The notes beneath the pieces were generated by a model. It ran no database searches. It saw only the letters and a program-made list of their open reading frames with translations, and was not told the origin of the DNA. The position numbers and the translations under genes are program-made. From Streptomyces smaragdinus (lineage in GTDB: Bacteria; Actinomycetota; Actinomycetes; Streptomycetales; Streptomycetaceae), in assembly GCF_009604385.1 (NCBI RefSeq), contig NZ_WEGJ01000018.1:59594-123593 (forward strand): DNA of 64,000 nt, read 5' to 3'. Positions within the stretch are counted from its first letter, which is position 1. The number at the start of each line of letters is the position of its first letter. Shown piece after piece: positions 25,089 through 33,627 of this stretch.

Positions 25089-25976
25089 TCACTCGGAGCC
25101 GGAGAGCCGCTCGACCGAGCGCAGGAGAGCCGAGTGGTCGAGGCCGCCGTCGCCCTGGGCCCGCAGGGAGGCGACGAGCTGGGCCACGACCGCGCCCACG
25201 GGGAGCGCGGCGCCGACGTTGCGGGCGGCGTCGGTGACGATGCCCATGTCCTTGTGGTGCAGGTCGATACGGAAGCCGGGCGCGAAGTCCCGCTTCAGGA
25301 AGTTGTTCATCTTCCGCGTGAGGACCGTGGAGCCCGCGAGCCCGCCGTTGAGAACCTCCAGCGCGGCCTCGAGGTCGACGCCGGACTTCTCCAGGAAGAC
25401 CACGGCCTCCGCGCAGGCCTGGATGTTGACCGCGACGATCAGCTGGTTCGCGGCCTTCACGGTCTGCCCGGCGCCGTGCGGCCCGCACAGGACGATGGTC
25501 CTGCCGAGGATTTCGAGGATCGGCCGCGCCTCCTCGAAGACCTCGCCCGGCCCGCCGACCATGATGGACAGCACGGCCTCGACCGCCCCCGCCTCGCCGC
25601 CGGACACGGGCGCGTCCAGCACGCGGATGCCCTTCTCCGCGGCGTTACGGGCCAGATCGACGGACGTCTGCGGGGTGATGGACGACATGTCGATCAGCAG
25701 GGCGCCGGCGCGGGCGTTCTCCAGGATGCCGTCCGGGCCGTACGCGATGGCCTCGACCTGCGGCGACGCGGGGACCATCGTAATGATCACGTCCGCGTCC
25801 CGGACGGCCTCGGCGACTCCGGCGGCGGCGTGGCCGCCCGCGGCGGCGAGGCGTTCGAGCTTCTCGGGCTCCAGGGTGTAGCCGGTGACGTCGTAACCGG
25901 CCTTGATCAGGTGTTCCGACATGGGCGAGCCCATGATGCCGAGGCCGATCCAGGCGACCTTGGGTGTGCTGCTCAT
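25089..25976 (-). CDS. glxR: 2-hydroxy-3-oxopropionate (tartronate semialdehyde) reductase
   Basis: 295 aa. NAD(P)-binding motif VAWIGLGIMGSPMSEHLIKAGYDVTGY, beta-hydroxyacid dehydrogenase substrate motif DAPVSGGEAGA and catalytic Lys in GQTVKAANQLIVAVNIQACAEA. Reduces tartronate semialdehyde to D-glycerate in the glyoxylate/glycerate pathway. The isomerase gene ends 9 nt upstream, giving the usual hyi-glxR pair; the partner glyoxylate carboligase gene is not in this window. A long hairpin follows. Confidence 0.92.
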   Translation of the reverse strand: MSSTPKVAWIGLGIMGSPMSEHLIKAGYDVTGYTLEPEKLERLAAAGGHAAAGVAEAVRDADVIITMVPASPQVEAIAYGPDGILENARAGALLIDMSSITPQTSVDLARNAAEKGIRVLDAPVSGGEAGAVEAVLSIMVGGPGEVFEEARPILEILGRTIVLCGPHGAGQTVKAANQLIVAVNIQACAEAVVFLEKSGVDLEAALEVLNGGLAGSTVLTRKMNNFLKRDFAPGFRIDLHHKDMGIVTDAARNVGAALPVGAVVAQLVASLRAQGDGGLDHSALLRSVERLSGSE

Positions 25977-25985
25977 GGTGTGTCC

Positions 25986-26822
25986 CTAGGAATGTGAGGC
26001 GGGGCGGGGGAGCCAGTCGAACGAGGCGGCGCTGCCGTCGGGGCCGGGCTTGTACTCGAGGCCGACGTGGCCCTCGTAACCGGCCTTGCGCAGGCGCTCC
26101 AGCAGGTCGGCCAGGGGAAGGGAGCCGGTGCCGGGGGCGCCGCGGCCGGGGTTGTCGGCGATCTGTACGTGGGCGGTCTGCGCGGCGTGGGCGTCGATGA
26201 CCGCGGGCAGGTCCTCGCCGTTCATCGACAGGTGGTACAGGTCCATCAGGAAGCGCGCGTTGTCCAGGCCGGAGGCCGCGTTGACCGCGTCCACGACCTC
26301 GATGGCGCGAGGGGCGCTGACGATCGGGCACTTGGGGGACTCCGGGGCGTTCAGCGCCTCGATCAGCAGCACCGCGCCGATCCGGTCCGCCTCGCGGGCG
26401 GCCAGGACCAGGTTCTTCAGCGCCAGTTCGTCCTGGGCCGCGGGGTCCGCGCCGTCGACGCGGTTGCCGTAGAGGGCGTTGAGCGCCGTACAGCCGAGGG
26501 ACTGCGCGAAGTCCGCGGCGACGGAGAGGTTGGCGCGGAACTTCGCGGACTCCTCGCCCGGCAGGGACAGTGCGCCCCGGTCCGGGCCGGGGAGCTGTCC
26601 GGCGTAGAAGTTGAGGCCCACCAGCTGGGTGCCGGCGTCGGTGAGGGCGGTGCGCAGCGCGTCCAGGTCGGCCGGGGCGGGGACGGGGGCGTCGGGCCAG
26701 GGCCACCAGAGTTCGACCGCGGTGAATCCGGCCGCCGCCGCTGCCGCGGGGCGCTCCAGGAGGGGGAGCTCCGTGAACAGGATGGAGAGGTTCACATCGA
26801 AGCGCTGGTTGTCGAAGCCCAT
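25986..26822 (-). CDS. hyi: Hydroxypyruvate isomerase family protein (TIM barrel)
   Basis: 278 aa from ATG 26822. Hyi signature elements: FDVNLSILFTELPLLERPAAAAAAGFTAVELWWPW at the N-terminus, LVGLNFYAGQLPGPDRGALSLPG, LLIEALNAPESPKCPIVS and MDLYHLSMNGEDL..HVQIADNPGRGAPGTGSL, which together carry the metal-binding Glu/Asp/His set. Interconverts hydroxypyruvate and tartronate semialdehyde. Operon with glxR; a TTCCG-N5-CGGAA palindrome sits ten bases upstream of the start codon, so it is probably controlled by an IclR-type regulator. Confidence 0.92.
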   Translation of the reverse strand: MGFDNQRFDVNLSILFTELPLLERPAAAAAAGFTAVELWWPWPDAPVPAPADLDALRTALTDAGTQLVGLNFYAGQLPGPDRGALSLPGEESAKFRANLSVAADFAQSLGCTALNALYGNRVDGADPAAQDELALKNLVLAAREADRIGAVLLIEALNAPESPKCPIVSAPRAIEVVDAVNAASGLDNARFLMDLYHLSMNGEDLPAVIDAHAAQTAHVQIADNPGRGAPGTGSLPLADLLERLRKAGYEGHVGLEYKPGPDGSAASFDWLPRPASHS

Positions 26823-26832
26823 GCCGCGCGCC

Positions 26833-26847
26833 TTCCGTATTGCGGAA
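26833..26847. promoter_or_regulatory. TTCCG-TATTG-CGGAA operator upstream of hyi-glxR
   Basis: Perfect 5-bp arms, 11-25 nt upstream of the hyi start. IclR-family regulators of glyoxylate/allantoin genes recognise similar TTCCG..CGGAA palindromes; the assignment to that family is inference. The same region must also carry the GH20 gene's promoter. Confidence 0.55.
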
Positions 26848-26963
26848 TTTCAGTTCTGCTTGATGGAAAGAGGGTGCCGCGAGGCGGCGGGACTGTCAAG
26901 ACCTCCGATCAACGCCGGACGGGGTCTGGACCCCCTCCGCACCCCGCGGCGAGGATGGCGTGC

Positions 26964-28541
26964 ATGGATCTTGTGCCTGCACCTTCGGACACATCCGCCG
27001 CCCCGGGCACCGGGGCCTTCACGATCGGCGCCACCACCACCGTCGAAGCGGCTCCCGGCACCGAGTCCACCGCACGCTGGCTGCGCACCGTCCTCGGCGC
27101 CGCCACCGGGTTCGCCCTCCCGCCGGCCACTCCCGGCGACATCCGCCTCGCCCTCGACCCGGCCGCCGCCCCCGAGGCGTACCGGCTCGACGCCGACGCC
27201 ACCGGGATCCGCATCACCGGCGGCCCCGCGGGCGTCTTCTGGGGCGCCCAGACCCTGCGCCAGCTGCTGGGCCCCGAGGCGTACCGCCGCGCCCCGCTGG
27301 CCGGTACGAAGCTCCGCGCCCCGCACCTCACGGTGACCGACGCCCCGCGCTTCGGCTGGCGCGGCGTCCTGCTCGACGTGGCCCGCCACTTCCTCCCCAA
27401 GGACGGCGTGCTGCGCTACGTCGACCTCCTCGCCGCCCACAAGCTCAACGTCCTCCACCTCCACCTCACCGACGACCAGGGCTGGCGGGTGGAGATCAAG
27501 AGCCACCCCAGGCTCACCGAGGACGGCGCCTGGCGGGCGCGTACCCAGTTCGGGCCGCACGACTCCCCGTACTTCGACGAGCGCCGGCACGGCGGCTACT
27601 ACACGCAGGACGACCTGCGGGAGATCGTTGCGTACGCGGCGGAGCGCCACATCACCGTCGTCCCGGAGATCGACCTCCCCGGCCACAACGAGGCCGCCAT
27701 AGCCGCGTACCCGGAGCTCGGCAACACCGACGTCGTCGACACGTCGGCGATCGGCGTCCGCACGACCTGGGGCGTCTCGGAGAACGTCCTGGCGCCCACC
27801 GACGAGGTGCTGCGCTTCTACGAGGACGTCTTCGACGAGGTGCTCGAGCTCTTCCCCGGCCCGTACATCCACATCGGCGGCGACGAGTGCCCCAAGACCC
27901 AGTGGCGTCGGTCACCGGCCGCGCAGGCCCGGATCGCCGAGCTCGGGCTGGCGGACGAGGACGAGCTGCAGTCGTGGTTCATCCGGCACTTCGACCGCTA
28001 TCTGACCGAGCGCGGACGCAAGCTCGTCGGCTGGGACGAGATCCTGGAGGGCGGGCTCGCGGAGGGCGCCACGGTCGCGTCCTGGCGGGGCTACGAGGGC
28101 GGCATCGCGGCGGCGACCGCGGGCAACGACGTCGTCATGTGCCCCAAGCAGCACGTCTACCTCGACTACCGGCAGGCGGAGGGCGAGGACGAGCCCTGGA
28201 CGCTGGGGCACGCCCAGACGCTCGAGGCGGTGTACGGGTTCGAGCCCGTACCGCCGGAGCTGACGGGGGAGGCGGCCGGGCGGGTCATCGGGACGCAGGC
28301 CAATCTGTGGGCCGAGACCATGGAGGACATCCGCAAAATCGACTTCCAGGCGTTCCCGCGCCTCGTCGCCTTCGCGGAGACCGCCTGGTCGGCGCTGCCG
28401 CCCCCGGCCGAACGGGACTTCGCGGAGTTCCGCGCCAGACTCGCCGGCCATCTGCCGCGCCTGGACGCGCTGGGGGTGGAGTACCGCCCGCTGGACGGCC
28501 CCCGGCCCTGGCAGCAGCGCGCCGGAATCCACCGGAGCTGA
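26964..28541 (+). CDS. Beta-N-acetylhexosaminidase, GH20
   Basis: 525 aa from ATG 26964, spaced 8 nt from GAGGA (ATG 26955 overlaps that site). An N-terminal GH20b domain (DIRLALDPAAAPEAYRLDADATGIRITGGPAGVFWGAQTLRQLL) precedes the TIM-barrel catalytic domain: FGWRGVLLDVARHFLPKD, LHLHLTDDQGWRVEI, PEIDLPGHNEAAIAAYPEL and the catalytic Asp-Glu in HIGGDECPK. Hydrolyses terminal GlcNAc or GalNAc from chito-oligosaccharides. No signal peptide, so the substrate must be imported or intracellular. Ends at a bidirectional terminator. Confidence 0.95.
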   Translation: MDLVPAPSDTSAAPGTGAFTIGATTTVEAAPGTESTARWLRTVLGAATGFALPPATPGDIRLALDPAAAPEAYRLDADATGIRITGGPAGVFWGAQTLRQLLGPEAYRRAPLAGTKLRAPHLTVTDAPRFGWRGVLLDVARHFLPKDGVLRYVDLLAAHKLNVLHLHLTDDQGWRVEIKSHPRLTEDGAWRARTQFGPHDSPYFDERRHGGYYTQDDLREIVAYAAERHITVVPEIDLPGHNEAAIAAYPELGNTDVVDTSAIGVRTTWGVSENVLAPTDEVLRFYEDVFDEVLELFPGPYIHIGGDECPKTQWRRSPAAQARIAELGLADEDELQSWFIRHFDRYLTERGRKLVGWDEILEGGLAEGATVASWRGYEGGIAAATAGNDVVMCPKQHVYLDYRQAEGEDEPWTLGHAQTLEAVYGFEPVPPELTGEAAGRVIGTQANLWAETMEDIRKIDFQAFPRLVAFAETAWSALPPPAERDFAEFRARLAGHLPRLDALGVEYRPLDGPRPWQQRAGIHRS

Positions 28542-28549
28542 GCGGGGGC

Positions 28550-28571
28550 GCCGGGCCCGGGCGGGCCCGGC
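28550..28571. terminator. Bidirectional terminator between GH20 and maleate isomerase genes
   Basis: Arms GCCGGGCCCG and CGGGCCCGGC are perfect, with GG between. It occupies the 38-nt gap between two convergent stops. Confidence 0.8.
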
Positions 28572-28579
28572 GCAGGGCA

Positions 28580-29335
28580 TCAGGGCGCCAGCAGCTTCCC
28601 CGCGTTCGGCACCACCGGCTCCAGGTCCAGCGCCCGCAGCGTGCGCCACACCGTGGCGGCCGACGCGGTGACGACCGGGATGTCGAAGGCGTCCTGCACG
28701 GCCTGCAGCGCCGGCAGCGACGGCATCTGCACACAGGCGCTCAGCACCAGCGCGTCCGCGCCCCTGGTGTCGACCCGCGCGGCCAGCTCGGTCAGCCGCG
28801 ACGGGTCGAGCCGGCCCACGGCCAGATTGTCCGGCACCTCCAGGCTGAGGGTGTCCAGCACCTCGGCGCCCTCGGCCCGCAGATAGTCGCAGACCAGCGC
28901 CGTCAGCGGCTTCATGTACGGGGTGATCACGGAGATCTTCTTCGCCCCCAGGTGCTCCAGCGCCTCCGACAGCGCGCCCGCCGACGACAGCACCGCCGGC
29001 GCCCTGCGCTCACCGACGGCCTCGGCCGCCGCCGCGGCGAGCCGCTTCTCGCTCTCGCGGTGGTAGCCGGCGCCCTGCGCCATGATCGCGACGAGACAGG
29101 CGTACGCCATCACGTCGACGTCCGCGTCGGACAGCTCCACGGCGCACCGGTCCGAGGCGGCGTCCATGGCGGCGAGCTGGTCGGGGGTGACCTGCTGCAT
29201 CCGCATCCGGGCGGAGTGGAAGGTGAAGCGCTCGGGGCGGATCTCCTCGCGGGCGCGGAGCATCGCGGGGATCTCCGTCTCCATGGTGGTGTTGGAGCTG
29301 GGGACGATCATGCCGATGCGGTACGGGGATGTCAT
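28580..29335 (-). CDS. Maleate cis-trans isomerase family (Asp/Glu racemase superfamily)
   Basis: 251 aa from ATG 29335. IGMIVPSSNTTMETEIP at the N-terminus is the maleate-isomerase signature; the two catalytic cysteines fit Cys80 (YACLVAIMAQG) and Cys201 (LSACVQMPS). The enzyme converts maleate to fumarate in the cytosol, the last step of the maleamate branch of nicotinate-type catabolism. Its position downstream of the GntR gene, with a 100-nt gap, suggests the same long transcript or its own promoter. Arylmalonate decarboxylase-like relatives are possible alternatives, but the SSNTTME motif favours the isomerase. Confidence 0.85.
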   Translation of the reverse strand: MTSPYRIGMIVPSSNTTMETEIPAMLRAREEIRPERFTFHSARMRMQQVTPDQLAAMDAASDRCAVELSDADVDVMAYACLVAIMAQGAGYHRESEKRLAAAAAEAVGERRAPAVLSSAGALSEALEHLGAKKISVITPYMKPLTALVCDYLRAEGAEVLDTLSLEVPDNLAVGRLDPSRLTELAARVDTRGADALVLSACVQMPSLPALQAVQDAFDIPVVTASAATVWRTLRALDLEPVVPNAGKLLAP

Positions 29336-29435
29336 GGGGGTGTGTCCTTACGCGGTTCGGTGGACGCGCGTCGGGGCGCGCCGGACTTGCCCCGAGGCCG
29401 GTACGGCGACCGGCCCGGGGGCGAAGCGAGGGCGC

Positions 29436-30239
29436 TCAGGCGTCCGGGGTGTGTTCCAGGTTCTCGGTGCGGGTGTGCGGCATCGCCACGGCTCCGGGCC
29501 GCACCCAGGTCAGCCGTACGGGCCGGCGCACCACACCGTCGTCGCCGTGCTCGATCCGCAGCCCCAGGGCCCGGGTCGTGGTCAGCAGCGAGTCGAAGCG
29601 GTAGTCGGGGTCGATGTCCAGCGCCATGCCCAGCGCCGCGTCGACCAGATGCAGCTCCAGCAGCTGACGCGCCTGCTCGCCCTGCCGGGTCCGCACCGCC
29701 TCCAGGAACGCCCGGTCGACGTTCGTGAAGTCGGCCGGCACGGCGGGCCGGGACATGTGCAGCCGCTGGTGCCGGAAGATCCGCGAGTGCTGCTGCATGG
29801 TCAGCTCCGCCAGCAGCGGCGGATACCGGTTGAGCAGGAAACCGTGGAAGGCGACATGGGCCTCCTGGAAGTCGCGGGTGCGGCCGACGGCGGCCTCCAT
29901 CCGCTCCAGGGCCTCGGTCATCTCCTCGATCTCCCGGTCACCGATCTCGTCCACCAGCGCGGCGACCAGCGGCGGTTCGACCAGCAGCCGCGCGGCGTAG
30001 GACTGCTCGGCCTGCTCCTGCGTGGCCGGGCTGACCTCCATCCCGCGGTTGGCGTGCGCGATCACCAGCCCCTCCGCCTCGAGCCGGTGCAGGGCCTCGC
30101 GCAGCGGGGTGCGGCTGACGTTCAGCTCGTCGGCCAGGACCTGCTGGGAGAGCCTTATCCCGGGTGCGTAGGTCCCGTCGAGGATGCGGTCGCGCAGGCC
30201 GACGTATATCTCCTCGACGGTACGCCCCGATCTGGCCAT
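29436..30239 (-). CDS. GntR-family (FCD) transcriptional regulator
   Basis: 267 aa. The ATG at 30239 shares one base with the upstream stop (TGATG). N-terminal winged helix: TVEEIYVGLRDRILDGTYAPGIRLSQQVLADELNVSRTPLREALHRLEAEGLV. C-terminal FCD domain with metal/ligand His residues (EAHVAFHGFLLNRY, LLELHLVDAA). FCD regulators repress aromatic or organic-acid catabolic operons until the substrate binds. Located as the distal gene of the catabolic operon, it is the best candidate for binding the TGCATGCA-centred palindromes at the three promoters of this region. Confidence 0.9.
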   Translation of the reverse strand: MARSGRTVEEIYVGLRDRILDGTYAPGIRLSQQVLADELNVSRTPLREALHRLEAEGLVIAHANRGMEVSPATQEQAEQSYAARLLVEPPLVAALVDEIGDREIEEMTEALERMEAAVGRTRDFQEAHVAFHGFLLNRYPPLLAELTMQQHSRIFRHQRLHMSRPAVPADFTNVDRAFLEAVRTRQGEQARQLLELHLVDAALGMALDIDPDYRFDSLLTTTRALGLRIEHGDDGVVRRPVRLTWVRPGAVAMPHTRTENLEHTPDA

Positions 30240-30505
30240 CAGACGTCGCCCTCCTCGTGGGAGCCGAAGCGGCGGGCGAACAGCTCGGAGAACTTCGCCG
30301 GCTCCTGCACGGCGATGATCTCCAGCTGCATCGGGTCGAGCAGGATCCGGTGGCCGTGGCGCGGCACCTGGATCTCCAGCCGCTCACCCTGACGGGTGAA
30401 CACCTTGCGCACCCGCACCCCGGTGAACTCGTTGCCGACACCGATCCATTCACCGGTGCGCACGATGCCGTCGGCGTCGGTGCCGGTGTCCGGGCGCTCG
30501 CTCAT
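30239..30505 (-). CDS. Small conserved protein of the catabolic operon (88 aa)
   Basis: ATG 30505 overlaps the upstream amidohydrolase stop (ATGA), and its own stop overlaps the gntR start, so it is firmly in the operon. The sequence WIGVGNEFTGVRVRKVFTRQGERLEIQVPRHGHRILLDPMQLEIIAVQEPAKFSELFARRFGS is beta-rich then helical; no cysteine or metal motif. I do not recognise the family. Genes held this tightly usually have a pathway-linked role, for example as an accessory subunit; this is inference. Confidence 0.75.
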   Translation of the reverse strand: MSERPDTGTDADGIVRTGEWIGVGNEFTGVRVRKVFTRQGERLEIQVPRHGHRILLDPMQLEIIAVQEPAKFSELFARRFGSHEEGDV

Positions 30506-31377
30506 GACAGGGACTCCTCGGAACGGTCGGCGCTCGCCCGGGCCGGCGTACGCGCGTACGCGTCGGGCCGGACCTGGTGGAGCACGGGAAGCGTGGTACG
30601 GGCCTTCGCCACCCGCGCCGGGTCCAGCTCCACGACCTCGCAGCCGTACGCCACCTCGCCGAGGTCCGCGAGCACCTCGCCCCACGGGGCGACGGCCAGG
30701 GCGTGCCCGTACGTCTCGAAGGCGTCGGCGCCCGGCTCGCCGCCGTGCACCGTGGCGGAGGCGACGACGAACGCGCCGTTCTCGATGGCGCGCGCCCGCA
30801 GCAGCACCTCCCAGTGCGCGGTGCCGGTGGTGCGCGTGAACGCGGCCGGGACGAGGAGGACTTCGGCGCCCGCGCGGGCGAGGCCGCGGTACAGCTCGGG
30901 GAAGCGCACGTCGTAGCAGATGGTGACGCCCACGGTGACGCCGTTCACCTCCACCAGCAGCGGCCTGTCCCCGGCGCGCTCCACGCCGGAGGCCTCGAAG
31001 GAGACCCCGTCGACGCGGGCGTCGAACAGATGGATCTTGTCGTAGGCGCCCACGATCGTACCGTCGGAGCCGATCACGAGGGCGGTGTTCGTCACCCGGT
31101 CGGCCCTCCGGAACTTCATGCCCCCGAGGACGACCACCGTAGCGGTCTCCTCCGCGGCCGCCCGCAGCGCCTCGATCTCCGGGGAGGCCAGGGTGAAGGC
31201 GGCCGCGCGCATCTCGGCGTTGGTGCCCAGCATCAGGCCGTTCTCCGGGAGAACGACCAGGTCAGCACCGCCGGCGGCGCACTCGCGGACCGCCCGTACG
31301 GCGTGTTCGGCGTTGGCGGCGGTGTCCCGGGTGGCGTGCCACTGGGTCAGGCCCACGCGCAGGGTCGTGTCACTCAT
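30502..31377 (-). CDS. Carbon-nitrogen hydrolase (nitrilase superfamily amidase)
   Basis: 291 aa from ATG 31377, which overlaps the upstream gene by 8 nt (ATGAGTGA). Catalytic triad visible as Glu45 (VLPENGLM), Lys114 (AYDKIHLFD) and Cys154 (TICYDVRFPELYR). The Nit/omega-amidase-like subgroup hydrolyses amides of small dicarboxylates. In this operon it might act on N-formylmaleamate or maleamate, since no alpha/beta-hydrolase deformylase is present; an isochorismatase-type amidase is also encoded. Substrate is inference. Confidence 0.88.
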   Translation of the reverse strand: MSDTTLRVGLTQWHATRDTAANAEHAVRAVRECAAGGADLVVLPENGLMLGTNAEMRAAAFTLASPEIEALRAAAEETATVVVLGGMKFRRADRVTNTALVIGSDGTIVGAYDKIHLFDARVDGVSFEASGVERAGDRPLLVEVNGVTVGVTICYDVRFPELYRGLARAGAEVLLVPAAFTRTTGTAHWEVLLRARAIENGAFVVASATVHGGEPGADAFETYGHALAVAPWGEVLADLGEVAYGCEVVELDPARVAKARTTLPVLHQVRPDAYARTPARASADRSEESLS

Positions 31378-32476
31378 TCCCGTCACGCTCCGGCAGCCGC
31401 ATGTTGACGACGGCCCAGCCGCCGCCGGAGGCCTCCATGGGCTCGTACGAGTAGACCTCGCCGCGCACGCCCGGGCCGACCAGGCCCAGCATGATGAGCC
31501 AGTTCGGGAACTCGTACTGCCCGTGGTCGAGCAGCGCGTACGGCTCCAGGTTGGCGATGTCGTTGCCGCGTCCGGCCTGCAGCATCTCCAGGAGGTACGT
31601 GTCGAACTCGACGTCCGCCTTCCCGAACTTGCCCGGGTCCAGCCAGTGCGACAGCCCGCCGGTGGCGAGCATCGCGACCTTCAGGTCACGGCTCTCGATC
31701 ACGCCGCGCAGCACCTCGCCGAAGGCGCGGGCGCCGAACGGGGAGAAGGAGCGGGCCGGCTGGGTGATGATCGGGATGACCGGCAGATCGGGGCGCGGGA
31801 GCAGCAGCCGCAGCGGCATGATCTCGCCGTGGTCGAGGGGGAACTCGCTGCTCTCCTCGACCTCCAGGCCCTCGGCGCGTATCGCGTTGACCATGGCGAG
31901 CGCCAGCTCCGGGTGGCCCTTGATGGTCAGTTCCAGGTCGGGGCGCTTGAAGAACTCCATCGAGCCCGTGTAGCCCGGGCCGGTGCCGATCGCGTACGCG
32001 CCGGTCCGGAAGTTCTGGAAGTGACAGTCGGCGGTGATCAGCAGCACGTCCGGGTCGGCGGCGGCCAGGTCCGCCTTCAGCCGCTCGTAGCCGGACATCA
32101 GCCGGGCCACGGCGTCCTCGGGGTCGATCTCGGGGCGGGCGATCAGGTCGGGGACGTGGGAGCAGCCCGCCGCGAAGACGAGGTTGGCCGGCACGTCGGG
32201 GTCGGGCAGCGGCGACGTGGTGTCGACGTGGAAGGCGCCCTTGCTGGTGGAGTCGCCGAGGTCGTCGGCGAACCAGCGGCTGACCAGGATCGTGATCGCG
32301 TCACCGAGCCCGGCCGACCGCAGCCGGTCGCGGTCGCCGCCGGCGATCACACCGGCCCATTCGGCGTCCAGGCCGAGCGGCGCGCCGACCGTCGCCGGGT
32401 CGGCGCGGAAGGAGGCGAGCAGGTCCTGGTCCTTGGCGAGGGCGAGGATGGCCTGCTCCAGGGTCTTGCTGTCCAC
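31370..32476 (-). CDS. LigA-LigB fusion class III extradiol ring-cleavage dioxygenase
   Basis: 368 aa from GTG 32476 with AGGAG upstream. Residues ~1-80 resemble the small LigA subunit (LEQAILALAKDQDLLASFRADPATVGAPLGLDAEWAGVI); ~97-368 is the LigB domain with His107 (AGCSHVPDL), His152 (ADCHFQNF), DHGEIMPL and His277 (GGLSHWLDP). Class III enzymes use Fe(II) to open catechol-like or aminophenol-like rings beside the hydroxyls. In protocatechuate 4,5-dioxygenase the two parts are separate chains; here they are one. It sits directly downstream of the NicX-type gene, so the pathway may open two rings or two alternative substrates. Confidence 0.85.
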   Translation of the reverse strand: MDSKTLEQAILALAKDQDLLASFRADPATVGAPLGLDAEWAGVIAGGDRDRLRSAGLGDAITILVSRWFADDLGDSTSKGAFHVDTTSPLPDPDVPANLVFAAGCSHVPDLIARPEIDPEDAVARLMSGYERLKADLAAADPDVLLITADCHFQNFRTGAYAIGTGPGYTGSMEFFKRPDLELTIKGHPELALAMVNAIRAEGLEVEESSEFPLDHGEIMPLRLLLPRPDLPVIPIITQPARSFSPFGARAFGEVLRGVIESRDLKVAMLATGGLSHWLDPGKFGKADVEFDTYLLEMLQAGRGNDIANLEPYALLDHGQYEFPNWLIMLGLVGPGVRGEVYSYEPMEASGGGWAVVNMRLPERDGNE

Positions 32477-32565
32477 GAGTGGCTCCTGATCCGTGCAAGT
32501 GTGCTGGGTACGAGGTGGATCCCGGGGCGGGCCGCAGGGGAGTCGGCCCGCCCCGGTGCCGGGGG

Positions 32566-33573
32566 TCAGACGAGCTTTCCGTCCCGTACGACCGCCCGGC
32601 CGTCGATCTCGACGGTGCAGCCGCGCATCGGTATGTCCAGGTGCGCCGGGGTCTCCCGGTCCGCGAACCGGTTCGGGCCGGTCGACCACATGAAGTTGCC
32701 GGCGGTGGAGCGCAGCTCCTGGCCGTACAGGCTGCGCGGGTCGTACACGTCGAACGCCGACCAGCGGGCCTGCGGCAGCAGCCCCCAGCCCATGTGGGAG
32801 ACGGCGTAGACCTCGCCGTCCTCCCAGGCCTCGAAGTAGTCGCGCAGCAGATGGGCGTCGGCGCCGCCGCCCTCGACGCCGGTGATGAAGCCCTTCTCGA
32901 CGGTGATCTTCACCTCGTCGCGGACGTACCGCTGCCAGGGGATCAGCGCGTCGCCGGGCTGCAGGACGATGACGCCCTCGGCGGTGCGGTCGTGCGGGAA
33001 GCAGGCGACGAAGCCGCTCGGCCAGTGGTCCCAGCGGTGCTCCTGGTCGACGGTGCCCCACTGGTGGGTGATCGGCAGGTCGGGGCCGGCGATGTCGGCC
33101 GTCAGGTCCGTACCGGCGGCGCTGGTGACGCGCAGCAGCGAGCCGTCGCGGAGCTTGTCGCCGCCCGCCTCGACGACGGCGCGCAGGTCGTCGTCGCCCA
33201 TCAGGCGCTCGAGGACGTCGGCCGGCTCGGCGACGAAGAGCATCCGCTTGCCGTTGCCGGTGATCCGGGTACGCACGTCGGAGTGGATGAGACCGCCGAC
33301 GGTGACGTCGACGACCATGTCGCACTCGGCGGCGGCGGCCAGCAGCGCCGGCACCTCGCGGCCGTCGGCCTCGTACGGCGGGAGCATCGGGTTGGAGAGG
33401 CTGGACGCGGTCAGCACCAGGGCACAGGCGCCGAGGTCACGGGCGGCGGCCACGGCGGCCTCGACGTACTCGGTCTTCTGGCCGAGCTCGGAGATGACGG
33501 CGATCTGCTCGTCCGCCTTGACGTGGCAGCGCTTGAGCTGCTCGACGAAGAGCTCGCGCAGGGTGCGGGGCAT
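32566..33573 (-). CDS. nicX: NicX-type 2,5-dihydroxypyridine 5,6-dioxygenase (M29-like fold)
   Basis: 335 aa from ATG 33573. Strong resemblance from memory to Pseudomonas NicX: RWDHWPSGF (180-188), VEKGFITGVEGG, VSHMGWGLLPQARW (259-271), STGPN and PAHLDIPMRGC (309-319). His260, His311 and Asp313 match the Fe(II) ligands of NicX. The enzyme opens 2,5-dihydroxypyridine to N-formylmaleamate; it is related to M29 aminopeptidases, so generic annotation might call it a peptidase. The operon also encodes amidases and a maleate isomerase, the following steps of that pathway. Confidence 0.85.
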   Translation of the reverse strand: MPRTLRELFVEQLKRCHVKADEQIAVISELGQKTEYVEAAVAAARDLGACALVLTASSLSNPMLPPYEADGREVPALLAAAAECDMVVDVTVGGLIHSDVRTRITGNGKRMLFVAEPADVLERLMGDDDLRAVVEAGGDKLRDGSLLRVTSAAGTDLTADIAGPDLPITHQWGTVDQEHRWDHWPSGFVACFPHDRTAEGVIVLQPGDALIPWQRYVRDEVKITVEKGFITGVEGGGADAHLLRDYFEAWEDGEVYAVSHMGWGLLPQARWSAFDVYDPRSLYGQELRSTAGNFMWSTGPNRFADRETPAHLDIPMRGCTVEIDGRAVVRDGKLV

Positions 33574-33627
33574 GGTGTGTCCTTCCGGAGCGGGTGCGGG
33601 TGTCTGGAGGTCTGTGGTCCCGCCGGG

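Noticed and set aside
32566..33573. M29-type aminopeptidase
   Set aside because: Fold is related, but the RWDHWPSGF, SHMGWG and HLD motifs and the operon fit NicX much better.
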